From Rhinopithecus roxellana (taxonomy: Eukaryota; Chordata; Mammalia; Primates; Cercopithecidae): a DNA stretch of 64,000 nt. The position numbers and the translations under genes are program-made. Positions 11,642 to 24,270 of this stretch are shown here, one piece after another. Within the stretch, counting starts at the first letter, position 1, and the number at the start of each line of letters is the position of its first letter. Location: contig NC_044566.1 of the NCBI RefSeq assembly GCF_007565055.1, forward strand, positions 97,913,797 to 97,977,796, in the 5' to 3' direction. Below the pieces are notes generated by a model, which was given only the letters and a program-made list of their open reading frames with translations, ran no database searches and was not told the origin of the DNA.

Positions 11642-11854
11642 CAATATCTTTAGAAAGTGTCCTCGTGTCCCTGAAAATATGCTGTCTTTGGGAAATCTTG
11701 CCCTAGTTGTGTGATAAAAAAGCACACGAGGTCAAACTATGTGTAGCAAATATAAACGAAGTCAGGGTCACTTAAGACTCAAATCAGTTGAGAGGAAGCA
11801 CATGGACACCTGTCTTGGTCTATGCTAGGCTTTTGGGGGTTAAGTTTGGAATAT

Positions 11855-12120
11855 ATTCATTCACTTAGTCATTGACTCCACAATGTAATTGAGCACCTGG
11901 CTTAAGCTGGCACTGTGATAAATGCTTACATACAATGGTAAGCCAATGCACAGAAGTCTTTCCTGCTGGGAATTTCCTCCTGGGAATCAGCAAGTGGGGG
12001 TTAATAAATAACCACGTAATTAAAATCAGTGCTCGAGTGTCATTGTCTTTGGAAGGCAATGTCTGAGATGCCATGAGGTGCTTTTGTAGAGATGCCGATG
12101 CCATTGTGGAGGTGTAGTGC
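11855..12120 (+). mobile_element. Possible CR1/L3-type relic
   Basis: tattcattcacttagtcatt and gcactgtgataaatgcttac resemble the same ancient family. Confidence 0.4.
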
Positions 12121-12954
12121 TTCCTGTGAAGGCTCAAGAAATAGCCTGCAGCATTGCATGTGTGGTAGTGGAGAGACATGGGGAAGAGTTCGGGAAAGGG
12201 AGGGGCTTGGGGCAGCCAGGAGGCTGATGCCCTGCGTTTCCCTGGGGGTAATTATGTGAGAAAGCTCTTAATGTTCAAGAAAATCCACATATTTTAAATT
12301 CACCCTGGCTGCAGCCTAGGAATACATTGGGGGCCGAGAGTAGAGGCAGGGAGATATGCCAGAAGGCTGATGCAGCAAGCAGTCCAGGAAGATGATGATG
12401 TGATTTGGACTCAGGCCAAGTAGAGAGCCTTGGATAGATTTGAAAGCCATTGGGAGCATATCCTTATTTGGGTGTGGGGCAAGAGGAGGGATTAGTCAGA
12501 AGGAGGGATTGGGGCTACTTTCGTTCTTATGGCTGCAAAATCTTTTAACCTGGGTTCACTGAAATATGGACTACTGGAAGAAGACCAGATTTAGGGGTGA
12601 ATTTGGCTGTGAAGACTGGGATGCTTTAGAACTGTGCAGGTGTTTGCTATAAGACCCACTGATGGGGTCTGCCTGGTTCTGCCTCCTTTCCTATTTCTCT
12701 AAAAATGGAGGTTGTAAATGATGAGTGTAATGAATTGATCCAATGTTCACTTTTCTTCCTTGCCTCTCATGTGGATGTGTTAATGAACAATGAGAAGGTG
12801 AAAAATGGCATCAGGAGAGGAGGAATAGGTCTGCCCCATATACCGATCAGAACTAAGTGAGCCTTGACTGTAGATAGACCAGAGCTTGGCAGACACATAG
12901 AGTTTAGAAAACATTGTGTTGTTAAATTTCTTTTTTAAAAATATTTTTATATTT

Positions 12955-13363
12955 TAATTTTAATTTTTTTTATTATACTTTAAGTTCTGGGACACATGTG
13001 CAGAACCTGCAGGTTTGTTACATAGGTATACATGTGCCATGGTGGTTTGCTGCACCCATCAACTCATCATCTAGGTTTTAAGCCCCACATGCATTGGGTA
13101 TTTGTCCTAATGTCCTAATGCTCTCCCTCCTCTTGCCCCTCACCCTCTGACAGGCCCCGGTGTGTGATGTTCCCCTCCCTGTGTCCATGTGTTCTCATTG
13201 TTCAACTCCCGCTTATGAGTGAGAACATGTGGTGTTTGGTTTTCTGTTCCTGTGTTACTTTGCTGAGAATGATGGTTTCCAGCTTCATCCAAGTCCCTGT
13301 AAAGGACATGAACTCACCCTTTTTTATGACTGCATAGTATTCCACAGTGTATATATATCACAT
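12955..13363 (-). mobile_element. L1PA 3' end, young
   Basis: Reverse L1 3' UTR and end of ORF2, closely like the insertion at 24043-24270. It stops abruptly where an older L1 tail begins. Confidence 0.88.
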
Positions 13364-14540
13364 TTTCTTTTATTATTATTATTATTATTATAATACTTTA
13401 AGTTCTAGGGTACATGTGCACAGCATGCAGGTTTGTTACATATGTATACTTGTGCCATGTTGGTGTGCTGCACCCATCAGCTCATCGGCCCCCATCAACT
13501 CATCATTTACATCAGTTATAACTCCCAGTGCAATCCCTCCCCCCTCCCCATAATAGGCCCTGGTGTGTGATGTTTCCCTTCTTGAGTCCAAGTGATCTCA
13601 TTGTTCAGTTCCCACCTACGAGTGAGAACATGTGGTGTTTGGTTTTCTGTTCTTGGCGATAGTTTGCTGAGAATGATGGTTTCCAGCTGCATCCATGTAC
13701 CTACAAAGGACACAAACTCATCCTTTTTTATGGCTGCATAGTATTCCATAGTGTATATGTACCACATTTTCTTAATCCAGTCTGTCACTGATGGACATTT
13801 GGGTTGGTTCCCAGTCTTTGCTGTTGTAAATAGTGTTGCGTTAAACATACACGTGCATGTGTCTTTATAGTAGAATGATTTATAATCCTTTAGGTATATA
13901 CCCAGTAATGGGATTGCTGGGTCAAATGGTATTTCTGGTTCTAGTTCCTTGAGGAATCGCCACATTGTCTTCCACAATGGTTGAACTAATTTACACTCCC
14001 ACCAACAGTGTAAAAGTGTTCCTATTTCTTCACATCCTCTCCAGCATCTGTTGTTTCCTGACTTTTTAATGATCACCATTCTAACTGGCCTGAGATGGTA
14101 TCTCTTTGTGGTTTTGATTTGCATTTCTCTAATGACCAGTGATAAGGAGCTTTTTTTCATATGTTTGTTGGCTGCATACATGTCTTCTTTTGAGAAATGT
14201 CTGTTCATATCCTTTGCTCACTTTTTGATGGTTTTTTTTTTCTTGTAAATTTGTTTAAGTTCCTTGTAGATTCTGAATATTAGCCCTTTGTCAGATGGGT
14301 AGATTGCAAAAATTTTCTTCCATTCTGTAGGTTGCCTGTTCACTCTGATGACAGTTTCTTTTGCTGTGGAGAAGCTCTTTAGTTTAATTAGATCCCATTT
14401 GTCAATTTTGGCTTTTGTTACCATTGTTTTTTGGTGTTTTAGTCATGAAGTCTTTGCCCATGCCTATGTCCTGAATGGTATTGCTTAGGTTTTCTTCTAG
14501 GGTTTTTTATGGTTTTAGGTTTTACATTTAAGTCTTTAAT
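13364..14540 (-). mobile_element. L1PA 3' part with ORF2 C-terminus
   Basis: The antisense 230-codon frame at 13516-14208 is the C-terminal part of L1 ORF2 (MNRHFSKEDMYAANKHMKKS onward; includes WWECKLVQPLW). The element is cut off at the 5' side near 14540, so no full reverse transcriptase is present. A (TTA)n run marks its tail. Confidence 0.93.
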
Positions 14541-14599
14541 CTGTTGTCTTTCTTACTCATACTTTTCAATTTCCTTTTTTCCATGTACAGAAAATGAAG

Positions 14600-14990
14600 G
14601 TTTTATTGTGAAGATTTTAGGTCCAAGAAGTTCTGTCTGTTTTTCTTTTATTAAGGAAAGGATTGATGGTCTTGACATTAAGCAAGTCCAATAGGATTTT
14701 AAGAGATCTTATCTTCACAGCAAAGCACTGAAAGTCTTCAATGACTTCCACATCCAGTAAAATGTGTCTCTGAGATTTTGTTGTTCACAAAGCTGCTCCA
14801 GTTGTTGCCAACCATCCACTCTGAAGGTCAATCTCTTTGACTTCAGTTCTGCCGTCTGATACTTCCGCAAGTGAACTATTCTGGGGATGCACCTCATTGC
14901 TGTATTGGCAATGTCATTTCCGCTTTTTCATCCTCCTGAGTGACTAGAGAAAGTCCAGCCAGCCCCTCCAGCATCTTTACAAGCCATTCG
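14600..14990 (-). other. Unidentified coding-like relic
   Basis: On the minus strand a 60-codon frame (14715-14897, MRCIPRIVHLRKYQTAEL onward) sits next to an upstream stretch in another frame reading WLVKMLEGLAGLSLVTQEDE. A third frame downstream is also open for a while. Such patchwork is what a frame-shifted retrocopy would leave. I cannot name a parent gene, no tail or target duplication is clear, and it may be chance. Confidence 0.25.
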
Positions 14991-15739
14991 TGTGTTGAGT
15001 GGAGACTCATTTAACCACCAAACTATTATCATGTCTTTCTCCACTCAGATCTATTGTATATTGACCAGTGCTTAGTAGGTTTACTGTGTGGATAATTTTT
15101 TATTTTGAAGGTGGGGAACTTCTGTTCTCACATGCATGTACAGAATATTGAATTTGATGTCTTGGTCATACACTTCAGCTAAAATCAGAATTTTATTCTG
15201 TCTAGACAAGATTAAGAAGATGTATAACCTTTTGCTTGTTGCTGTGCTGACATGGCTGATGCCTTGAATAATTTAAGCCAATCATACAGTCGGTTTATGA
15301 CTGTAGCATGTATCTGACCCCGAGTGCAGTGCAGTGTTCATGCAGATGAGTGTGTTTGTAAGTGCAGGATGGGGGACACATCTCTGCCCTGTACATACTC
15401 AGTTTCAGTACCAGCTGTGGCCACCCTGAGCTGGTTCCCGGCAGGATTAGTTTTTGAGGTGGACCCTGAAGGACAGGGTGGGATTAATACTCAGGGAATC
15501 ACTTTGGGAGTGTGAATGTCAGTGCTGCTGGGCCATGGAAGAGTTTGAAGCATGGTGTCCATTATCAGAGGTGTTTTCAGAAGATCCTTAGGGAGTAGTG
15601 TTTGGGAACGGTTGGTTTTGATGGGGGATGTTGGAGAAGGGACCAGTGAAAACACTGTATCAGTATCACCCATGATTGCCGGTCAGTAAACTTGTGAAAT
15701 TGGGTCTGGTCTTTTCCCACCCTCCCTCCCTTCCTTTCT

Positions 15740-16031
15740 TTCTTTTTTTTTGACAGGGTCTTGCTCTATTGCCCAGGCTGGAGTGCAGTGGTGCAATCTC
15801 AGCTCACTGCAACTTCTGTCTCATGGGTTCAAGCGATTCTCATACCTCAGCCTCCCACGTAGCTAGGACTACAGGCGTGTGCCATCAAGCCCAGCTAATT
15901 TTTATATTTTTAGTAGAGATGGGGTTTGCCACGTTGGCCAGGCTGGTCTCGAACTCCTGACTTCAAGTGATCTGCCCACTTCGGCCTCCCAGAGTGCTGT
16001 GATTACAGTTGTGAGCCACCACGCCTGGCCC
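15740..16031 (-). mobile_element. Alu
   Basis: Reverse full-length copy preceded by a short TTTC/TCCC run. Confidence 0.9.
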
Positions 16032-16649
16032 AACCGGGTCATTTCTTGAGGAATAGTGAATTGTGGCAAAATAGGCCCTGATTGTTATCTCATTGACCAT
16101 GGAATAGGTGGTATGGGAGGAGGAAGCAGAGATGCTGTGGTTAAGCCTACAGCAGAATATTCAGGCCAGCATCTGTCTGTGCCCTCTCTGCCATGCCAGA
16201 CATGGGCTTGTGCAGGGAGAACCAGCAGTGCCCACTCCTAAGTCGGCTCTCAGTAAGGCTGGTGGGTGGATAGTGAGGGAGCAGAAGAACAGACAGCATC
16301 TTCTGCTTGCTGGGTCTTTGAGAGAAATACTGATTTTTTTCTTTTCCTGTAGAGAAGAAAGGAAAGTATTTTTCTTTTCCTACATGGAAGAAAGTGTTCA
16401 TTTTCAGTTTTTGTTCTTTTGAAGTGTAACATGGCAGTCAAGTGTGAAGTGACAGACAAAAATTTTAAGGACTCAAAGGATGCTGACAAATGTTAGAGTA
16501 GTAGATGACTTATTTAAGTGTTGTTTTCTCTGTCTCAAACATGTCCATGCTCATTTCAGTGGCTTCAGAGTTGCCAGTGTTTGCAGAATACCCGTGTAAT
16601 AGCCATTTATACAAGGTGGCTTATTTTTCTCATGCAAAATCCTCTTAAG

Positions 16650-17050
16650 TTTCCTTGTGAGTTTGTGAGGGCTGCTGGAACAAAGTACCACAAACACAGT
16701 GACTGAAAACAATGGAAATTGAGCCTCTCATGATTCTGGAGGCTGGAGGTTTGAAATCATGGTGTCAGCAGTGCCAGGCTCCTTCTGAAACCTGCAGGGG
16801 AGAATGCTTCTTTGCCGCTTTGAGCTTCCAGTGGTTGCTGGCAGTCCTTGGATTGCAGCCGCATCCCTCTCGTCTGTGTCCTAATCACTTGATTGTTTTC
16901 TGTCCATGTGTCTCTCTCTGTCTCTCTCTTCTTTTCTTAGGAAGATACTGATCATGTTAGATTTAGGGTCCTCCCTTTTCCAGTATGACTTCTTCTTCAC
17001 TAATTACATCTGTAACACTCCTATTTCCAAATACAGTCAACCTTTGAGGT
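16650..17050 (-). mobile_element. MLT1D-like LTR relic
   Basis: Reverse relic recognised by aacaaagtaccacaaac at the left and acatctgtaa...tatttccaaatac at the right. Confidence 0.65.
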
Positions 17051-17083
17051 CCTGAGGTTATGACTTTATCTTTTTTAGGGGTG

Positions 17084-17530
17084 TCTTAGTCTGTTTATGA
17101 TGTGTAAACATAAATTACAGATTGGGTAATTTATGAAAAACAGAAATTCTCACCACTATGGAGGCTGGGAAGTTTAAGATCAAGGCACTGGCAGGTTCAG
17201 TTTTCTAGTGACGTGCTCTCTGCCTGTAGATGGTGCCTTGATGCTAGATATTCCAGATGGGAGGAATGCTGTGTCCATAAAGGACAGAAGGTGGAAGGGC
17301 TTAGAGGGCTGCCTACTGCCCAAAGCATCCTTTACAGGGTCCTTAATGCCATTTATGAGGGAGGAACTCTCATGGCCTAAATACCTCTTAATACCATCAC
17401 ATTGGCCACTGAGTTTCACCACCTGGATTTTGGAGGGGAAGTTGTCCAGGCAGCTTCCAAGGACTGGACATCGGGGTATAGGAAGTTTCCTGGACGTTGT
17501 CACTTTCTGTTGGGCTGAACTTAAGTCATG
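17084..17530 (-). mobile_element. MaLR-type LTR relic
   Basis: Starts gtcttagtctgttta with gattgggtaatttatga, like MLT1/MST ends; the right part is poorly preserved. Confidence 0.6.
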
Positions 17531-17947
17531 CGACTACATCTAACTGCGTTAGGGGCTGGAGAGAGTGGTCCTTGTTCAAGGCTGCTGTGCATTGGCTAAA
17601 AATTGGGAGTTTTGTTAATCACAGAAAATGAGAGCAGATTTTGAGGAGAGCTGACAGCTTTTGCCACATCTACAAAATTTTGGATGGGGTGGGGGTGATC
17701 TAGGTTGTTTATTCTGTTTCTAAGCCACTGTAGCTTCTCTCATTGAGTTATACCTACCATTTGAGGAGCAAAAGGGAGTTTTCCTACATATAATTATGTT
17801 AGGTTTGTTATGGTTAGCAAGACTTTGTTTTATTCAGTTAAATTGCATTGTGTAGTTGCTAACTAGTATGGAAAATAGCAATAAGCAAGAGATTGGGCTA
17901 TTCCTGCTGTCTAGGAGGAGGCATTGACTAAGGAAAAAGATAAGTGT

Positions 17948-18236
17948 AGATGGAGCACAGTAGCTCATGCCTGTAATCCCAGCACTTTGGGAGGCTGAGG
18001 TGGGTACATTGCTTGAAGCCAGGAGTTGGAGACCAGCCTGGCCAACATGGTGGAACCCCATCTTTAGTATAAATACAAAAATTAGCCAGGTATGGTGGCA
18101 GATGCCTGTAATCCCAGCTACTCGGGAGGCTGAGGTAGGAGAATCACTTGAACCTGAGAGGCAGAGGCTGCAGTGAACCGAGATTGTGCCACTGCACTCC
18201 AGCCTGGGTGACAGAGAGAGACACTGTCTCAAAAAA
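17948..18236 (+). mobile_element. Alu
   Basis: Forward full-length copy whose tail has become an AT repeat. Confidence 0.9.
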
Positions 18237-18292
18237 TATATATATATAGTATATATATAATTATATATACTATATATATATTATTATATCTA
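18235..18292. repeat. AT repeat, near-palindromic
   Basis: Alternating AT after an Alu tail with agtatatata and tatatatact arms about a centre near 18260; an imperfect inverted repeat. Confidence 0.85.
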
Positions 18293-18991
18293 ACAATAAG
18301 TTATTGTGAAAAGAAGCTTATAAAATATGTTTTAAGAGATAGAAGCCTTTTTTTTTTTTTTTTTGGTAAAGAACACTGACTTAGTGATAGTGAATAAGTT
18401 GTACGTCAATTTGACATGCACGAGGGAGTTTGAGAAAGGCCAGTTGAATCTAAGTGACCAGCCAGAGCCAGAGCTGCCTTCAGAGGCTCTGCCCTGTGTT
18501 TGCTGCCTGCCCTTCTGGGCTAACTCGCTTTCTAAAGGCTGGGAATGGCCTTGACTTTCATGTTGCCAGCATCTAGCATGGGGCTTGGCACACGATGAGG
18601 GTTCATGAAATATTCATCAGATCATTTCCAACCAACTCCTGTGTTCACCATTAGTGACACAAAAGTGCAATAGTAGAAATACGCAGGCTGTAAATGCACT
18701 CAACCTCAGAGTAGTATTTTCAGTTTATTTAGGAACCAGTGTACTTGTTGAAAAAAGTTACACAGATAGCTCCTAAAATTACAAAGATAGTTCATAGCCA
18801 TGAACTCTTTATATGTTTATTTATTAAATAAATATCATATGCTGATATGAACTGATACTTTAAATAGGGTTGGTAAAATGATCTGTAGGCTGTATAAAGT
18901 TTTATGTTGCAAATTCCGTGGAAGCAGTGACTTTTGTTTGTGCTTTTGTTTCTGTAATTTAAACAATCTGTGTTTTTCCCATTTTCTTTAG

Positions 18992-19093
18992 AACTTTTTG
19001 CTACTTGATGAGATATCACAGCGTAACCGTCAGCTGCCATCAGATGGTAAAAAGATGGTGCATGTGCAGGACTTTACTGCTTTTTGGGATAAG
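18992..19093 (+). CDS. ABCC4: ABCC4 exon 9, residues 388-421 (TMD1-NBD1 linker, A-loop)
   Basis: The exon is 34 whole codons in phase 0, reading NFLLLDEISQRNRQLP through HVQDFTAFWDK. It links TM6 to the first nucleotide-binding domain. W419 near the end is the aromatic A-loop residue that, in ABCC proteins such as MRP1, stacks on the adenine of ATP. The acceptor is ttctttag and the donor is gtaaca. Residue 388 is Asn (aac), whereas human is Thr as I recall. The exon stands after a 13.5-kb intron, the longest complete intron in the window. Confidence 0.97.
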
Positions 19094-19502
19094 GTAACAT
19101 ATCCTTAATTGCAAGATCATGACTGCTAATAGATAGTGAGTGACACTGATTTAATACAGAGTTTTGAGGTGTTACACATGGTATAAAATATGGGCTTGTT
19201 CATTTACTGAAAGTATGTTACAAAGATTCTCAAAATTTGGAGTAAGTTTTGCAATTAATAGAAAGTAGGTATGAAATCAGACTTAGGTATTTGACAACTT
19301 GTATTTTATCTCATTTTCAAAGAACCAATGAAAGTGTTACCTCATTCTAAACTAAATGTCACTAAGTTTGGACATTGGCAACATTGGATTTTATAGGATT
19401 GGACAGACTAGGGGTGCAGCATGGAATGGGTTAACTGCTGAGTACATTGTAAATTATTACAGAGACTTTGAGGTATCAGTGCACATTTTCACCTTACTGT
19501 TT

Positions 19503-20260
19503 TCAGGTCATCTTACATATTGGGAAAGCCCATGACTTGGATTTTTGCCACGGGGTTGGGTTGGGGCTCCCCTGTTCCAAGCACCTGGATGTTGCCAGCT
19601 GCTTTGGTGGCAGCCCAAGGCAGAGGGGAGGCTGCAGGCTGGCGTAGCAAGCTCCATGGATTCCTGACTGAAGGGTTTCACTGTGTGGTAAGCGGACAGG
19701 TAGTTCAGGCAAGGCCACAACAATTTTTCAGCACTTGGTTTACTCATAACATTTAGGCAAACGGGAACAACAGCAGGGGCCACCCACAGGAAGTACTTAG
19801 GCTCAGTGCATCTCCTGTTATCCACAACTCCGGGGCCCTCCTTATGCTTCCAAGGAAGCAGTGGGCTCCCTGCCCAATGCTCATAGAAGCCACTACTATG
19901 GCACCAGCTTTTCATGAAAAGAAAGGCTGTATTGTAAGTTGAATGGCAAGGAGACAGGAGGCAACTCTCAAATTTGTCTTCCCTAGCTGGGGGATGGGGC
20001 AGGTTTTACAGGCAGAGGGTAATGAGGCGTGGTCCGATTGGTTCTTGCAATGAAGTGATTCCAGGGCTGGATCTGATCGCATCCTGGATCAGGCCATGAG
20101 GTGTCTGCTCTGAACTCGTTCCTCCTTCCTTGGTCCTAGCACTTGGTTGTGTGCTTGGTTCATGTGGAAATGCTCAGATTACATGACTTGCAACCTGGGA
20201 TCCATGGCAACTGAAAAACAGTTTACTATGTTATTACACAGAGTTGAACCAGATTGGACT
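19503..20260. other. GC-rich unclassified block in intron 9
   Basis: About 750 bases, richer in G+C than their surroundings, with an antisense 135-codon open frame (19508-19915) that matches nothing I recognise. The text resembles an LTR more than a gene (no splice sites or family motifs). Left unclassified. Confidence 0.35.
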
Positions 20261-20967
20261 GGTTCTGTGGTTATGCTCACCTGAGTCCGGGGTCCTCCGC
20301 AAATCCACTTGTCTCAGTCTGTATTAGTCTGGAAAACAGAACATACAGCATGGGAGAGGGAATTTCGTGCAGAGAATTCATTACGTAGGTGATGAAAGAA
20401 AGAGCACAAAGGGAAAGCAGGGGTGGAAGAGGCCACCCTGAGACCAGCCATGGCAGGAGGCTGTACCCTGGGGCTGGAGATGATGTCTGCCAGGAGCAGA
20501 GCGCAGTGGCCCGGCTGCCAGCAAGATTTCGGATCAGAGGGCGCTGGGACCACTCGGACTGCTTCAAACAGGTGGGCAGTGCTGGTGGTGACCAGCTCCT
20601 CCCCTCTCCGGGTGCTCTTCCTGGCTGACCTTGAGTTGTAGTGTAGTTTGCTGGAGCCAAGAGCCAATAGGCGATTGAGCAGCACTCCCGCCCAGCCCCA
20701 CTGTCTCCGTCCTCTCCTGTGGGACAAATGTCAAAACTCTAGACTCCAGACTCTTCCTTTCTCTGCATGCCCTTGGCTCTAAGTGTCACACTCCCTATTT
20801 CATGTTTGCCTAATTCTGATGTAATTTTTGCCATCTCGACCGACATAACAATAATGTGTTCCCAAATACATAGAACATCATTGCACCTTGTGCACATGGA
20901 AACTCACACAATGTGCGTCAACTGACCGGACAGTTTCTCCTTACCTGCTGGCATTCCCACCTCATAC

Positions 20968-20970
20968 ACT

Positions 20971-21001
<31 letters not shown>
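20968..21001. repeat. (TTTA)n microsatellite
   Basis: About eight tetranucleotide units forming the tail of a reverse Alu. Confidence 0.9.
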
Positions 21002-21283
21002 GGAGATGGAGTCTTGCCCTTTCGCCCAGGCTTTAGTGCAGTGGTGTGATTTTGGCTCACTGCAACCTGTCTCCCAGGTGCAAGTGATTCTCTTGCCTCA
21101 ACCTCCTGAGTAGCTGGGATTACAGGAACACCACACCGTGCCTGGCTATTTTTTGTATTTTTAGTGAGATGGGGTTTCTGCCATGTTGTCCAGGTTGGTC
21201 TTGAATTTCTGGCCTCAAGTGATCTGCCCACCTTGGCCTCCTGAAGTGCTGGGATTACAGGTGTGAGCCACTGCGCCCAGCTC
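20997..21283 (-). mobile_element. Alu
   Basis: Reverse copy whose tail has become a (TTTA)n run at 20968-21001; intron 9. Confidence 0.9.
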
Positions 21284-23572
21284 TAATACACTTTAAGCAT
21301 TGATAGAAAAGCTCTGTGAACATCCACTAGCAAAAAGCACTCTAGGTGAATGCTGTTGAGCTAGAGGAAGGCACTGCAGTAGCCACCACACACTGTGTAG
21401 GTCCCATTTGCAAATTTTTTTGTACCAAACTCTGCAACGTTGTAAAATGGGCTGTTTTGTTGTTTTTCAGTTCCTAGACAACGTTGACAGCTGCACTGAA
21501 ACAGAACACTCCACCCTGTTTTCTGGGCCTTGTCTTGGGGGTGATTATGCCCCACACTGCCAGGGATTATTAGGGAGGTCATGCAGCTGAGAGGGTACTT
21601 GGGTGGGAGGAGGGGCACAGACACGGGGGCTTTTGGAGAGAAGCTGCAGAGGAAAGAAGGGTGTGCTGGGCTGGGATTCGGGAGAAAGACAGAGGCCCCA
21701 GCAGCAGCCCTGCTGGATAGACCAGTAGGTATTGGGGGAAAGGTCTTCTCACCAGCCTAGGTCTCATTTAGAAAACAAATGGGTTTGTGCTGAATCTCTA
21801 AGCTGTAAAGTCTGTGGCCCTGTGGGAGCCTGTGACTCTCTATGGGGCAGGGATTTGCTTCTGCTTTCTTCACTGCTCTGGCCCCAGGGCCCAGCATAGG
21901 TTCGGCCCCAGAGTGGGGGCTCAGTCTGCCTGCCTTAGTGTCCTGGAGCCTGGAGGTCTCAGAGGGAAGGGGCCTCGCCTTCTGAGCTGTTGAGTGCTGC
22001 CCCCTTCTGGCTGCGGCACACCAGTGCTGGGTCCCAGGCCTCCAGGCGGGGCAGAAACCTGCTCTAAGAACCAGGGCGGTGATGGGAAGCTGGGTTTTGC
22101 ATGTGGCTCACTCTTTTGCAGTCAAAACTGAGTAAAAAGAAGTAAAATCAGAAATAGTTGTTAGGAAAGAGACACACTGCAAAGGAGGGGAAAGGGACAG
22201 GTTGACCGGTTGTGTTTTTTCATCCTTTTGTAATCACAGAAATAGGGTTTCAGTTGTCTTAAAAGACAATGTTACTTAATCAGGAATACAGAGTAGACCC
22301 TTTACATTTTAGAGGAGGAACACCTTATATAGTAAGGCTAAGTCAAGCAAGACTTTGTGAATTTGTGACGTTTGCACTTACAAAATCGTGTAAATATGTC
22401 ACATTTTGTTTAACGTTATTTTTTCCAAGTGTTTAGGTAATAATGTGTTACTTTTTTAAAAAAGACATAGTTGTTAGGCATGTAGGAAGGAGTAGAGAAA
22501 CCTCTTCTGGATGGTTTTTATATAATTCCTATGATATCTGGGGCTAGTTTCTTTGTGATTAAAAGTGATCATGATTGATTTGGTCTGTGGCCATACTATA
22601 ACATGGTATGGGACACATTTATAAGGGGTCAGTTTACATACACACATATTTTGGCATTTGACCATTTGTAAAAATATTTGTGATTATTTGGGTATGTGAC
22701 TGTTAAGTCGTGTCCAGATAAATTTTTCATTTTGAAGGTTATCTTGATCTCTTGTTCCTCTGTGGTGCTTTCTGTCTTTTGGGCATTTTACTAATCGCAC
22801 GTGCCCGCTTGAGATGTGGAGAGGGGTTGATGAGTACCTGTTTGTGGACTGGGCCAGCTCAGCATCTTTAGGTTGCGGGTTGGTTGACTTCATGCGTGCT
22901 TCCCTCTTCCATCATCCCAGGGGTGTTCCACCCTTCAGGGACGCCAGATTCATTTTGAAGAATCCTTTTCTAGAGTTGAGGAGGCTACATTGCCTTTTAT
23001 TCACTCTTGATCATTTTTCTATGATATGGATGAGCGTTTACTAAAGTGTGTTGTGCGGAACAATAACCCCTTCCGAAAGGATTTGGGACTCAAATAAATT
23101 TGCTAAATGCCCACCCACCAGACACACATGGTCAGGTCTCTCCAGTCTGTCCACGGGAAATTCAGATGAAGACTGTAAATGTGAGACTTAAACGCCTTTA
23201 GGATTCCTCCCAAATTGTAGCTGTTTTTACTTCACTTAACAGTATCAATTTTTGTTTGCTAGTGTTGATGTCTGGGTTTGGATAAAAGTTCTCATCGTTG
23301 GCAGTTTTTACGGTTGAGGTTCTATACTCTGAATTTAAAACCATTCGTCTCTTTATTTGTACCAAGTGACTTTTGCTTTTTTAAAAGATAAGTAATTCAA
23401 AGTACTGATTGTCCTTGTATGAGAAGAGGAAACCTCCTCATTTTGGTTTGTCATGCTCTGGTAAACTGTCCCTTCTCCCTGATACTTAATCCTCTCAATT
23501 GAAAATATTTAGAAGCTCTTTGTAAAAGTAATGAATTTGGTTTGGTCTCCTAAATAATAAACTGTAAAATAA

Positions 23573-23685
23573 CTTTTTTTTTTTTTTGAGATAAGGTTTC
23601 ACTGTGTCACCCAGGCTAGAATGCAGTGGTGCAATCTTGGCTCACTGCAGCCTCAATCTCCTGTGCTCAAGGAATCCTCCTACCC
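23573..23685 (-). mobile_element. Alu single arm
   Basis: Reverse monomer-length fragment with a 15-T tail. Confidence 0.8.
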
Positions 23686-24042
23686 ATGAACATATATTTA
23701 ATTTCATGATTCTTCAGTTTTTGGTTGTTGTTAAATTAGAGCTCTGGTTACAGGGTTGACCACGATTTGTAGAAGTTCATTTGCCAAGAGTGACTTTATA
23801 GTATAAAGTGCCTTCTAATGCTGGCTGGGCGTAACTGAGGTTCGTGCTTTATCAAGTGAAAACGGAGAGATTAGTGGAGATTTCAAATCATCCATTAGCC
23901 AAGGACTGGGCATGCCATGTACTCATGCTGCCACCTTGTGGAGGTTAATGAAATAGAATATTAAAACCAAGGGACAGAACGAAAACTTACAAATGATTGA
24001 AAAGCTCCCGTACTGAATATTATATTAAGAATATTGTTTTAA

Positions 24043-24270
24043 ATGAGAACACATGGACACAGGGAGGGGAACATTACACATCGGGGCCTGTCAGTGGGTG
24101 GGGGGCAAGGGGAGGGAGAGCATTAGGACAAACACCTTATGCATGCAGGGCTTAAAACCTAGATGACAGGTTGACAGGTGCAGCAAACCACCATGGCACA
24201 TGTATACCTATGTAACGAACCTGCAGGTTCTGCACATGTATCCCAGAACTTAAAGTAAAAAAAAAAAAAA
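24043..24270 (+). mobile_element. L1PA 3' UTR insertion, 228 bases
   Basis: Heavily truncated young L1 in intron 9 with a poly(A) tail. agaatattgttttaa is perfectly repeated at 24028-24042 and 24271-24285 as the target duplication. Confidence 0.95.

Larger units (their letters stand above)
5504..18991 (+). other. Intron 8
   Basis: 13.5 kb, the largest complete intron here. It holds eight Alu pieces, five LTR relics, two adjacent L1 ends, MIR relics and the unidentified relic at 14.6-15.0 kb. The stretches 5504-6110, 6481-6855, 7800-8480, 10405-11350, 12120-12950, 15000-15730, 16032-16650, 17531-17947 and 18300-18960 look unique, with no supportable feature. Confidence 0.8.

Noticed and set aside
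13516..14208. 230-codon antisense frame as a host gene
   Set aside because: It is the C-terminal end of L1 ORF2, truncated and without promoter.
20277..20727. Two overlapping antisense frames of 127 and 137 codons
   Set aside because: GC-rich sequence gives open frames in several phases; neither shows a known domain, and the block starts like an LTR.
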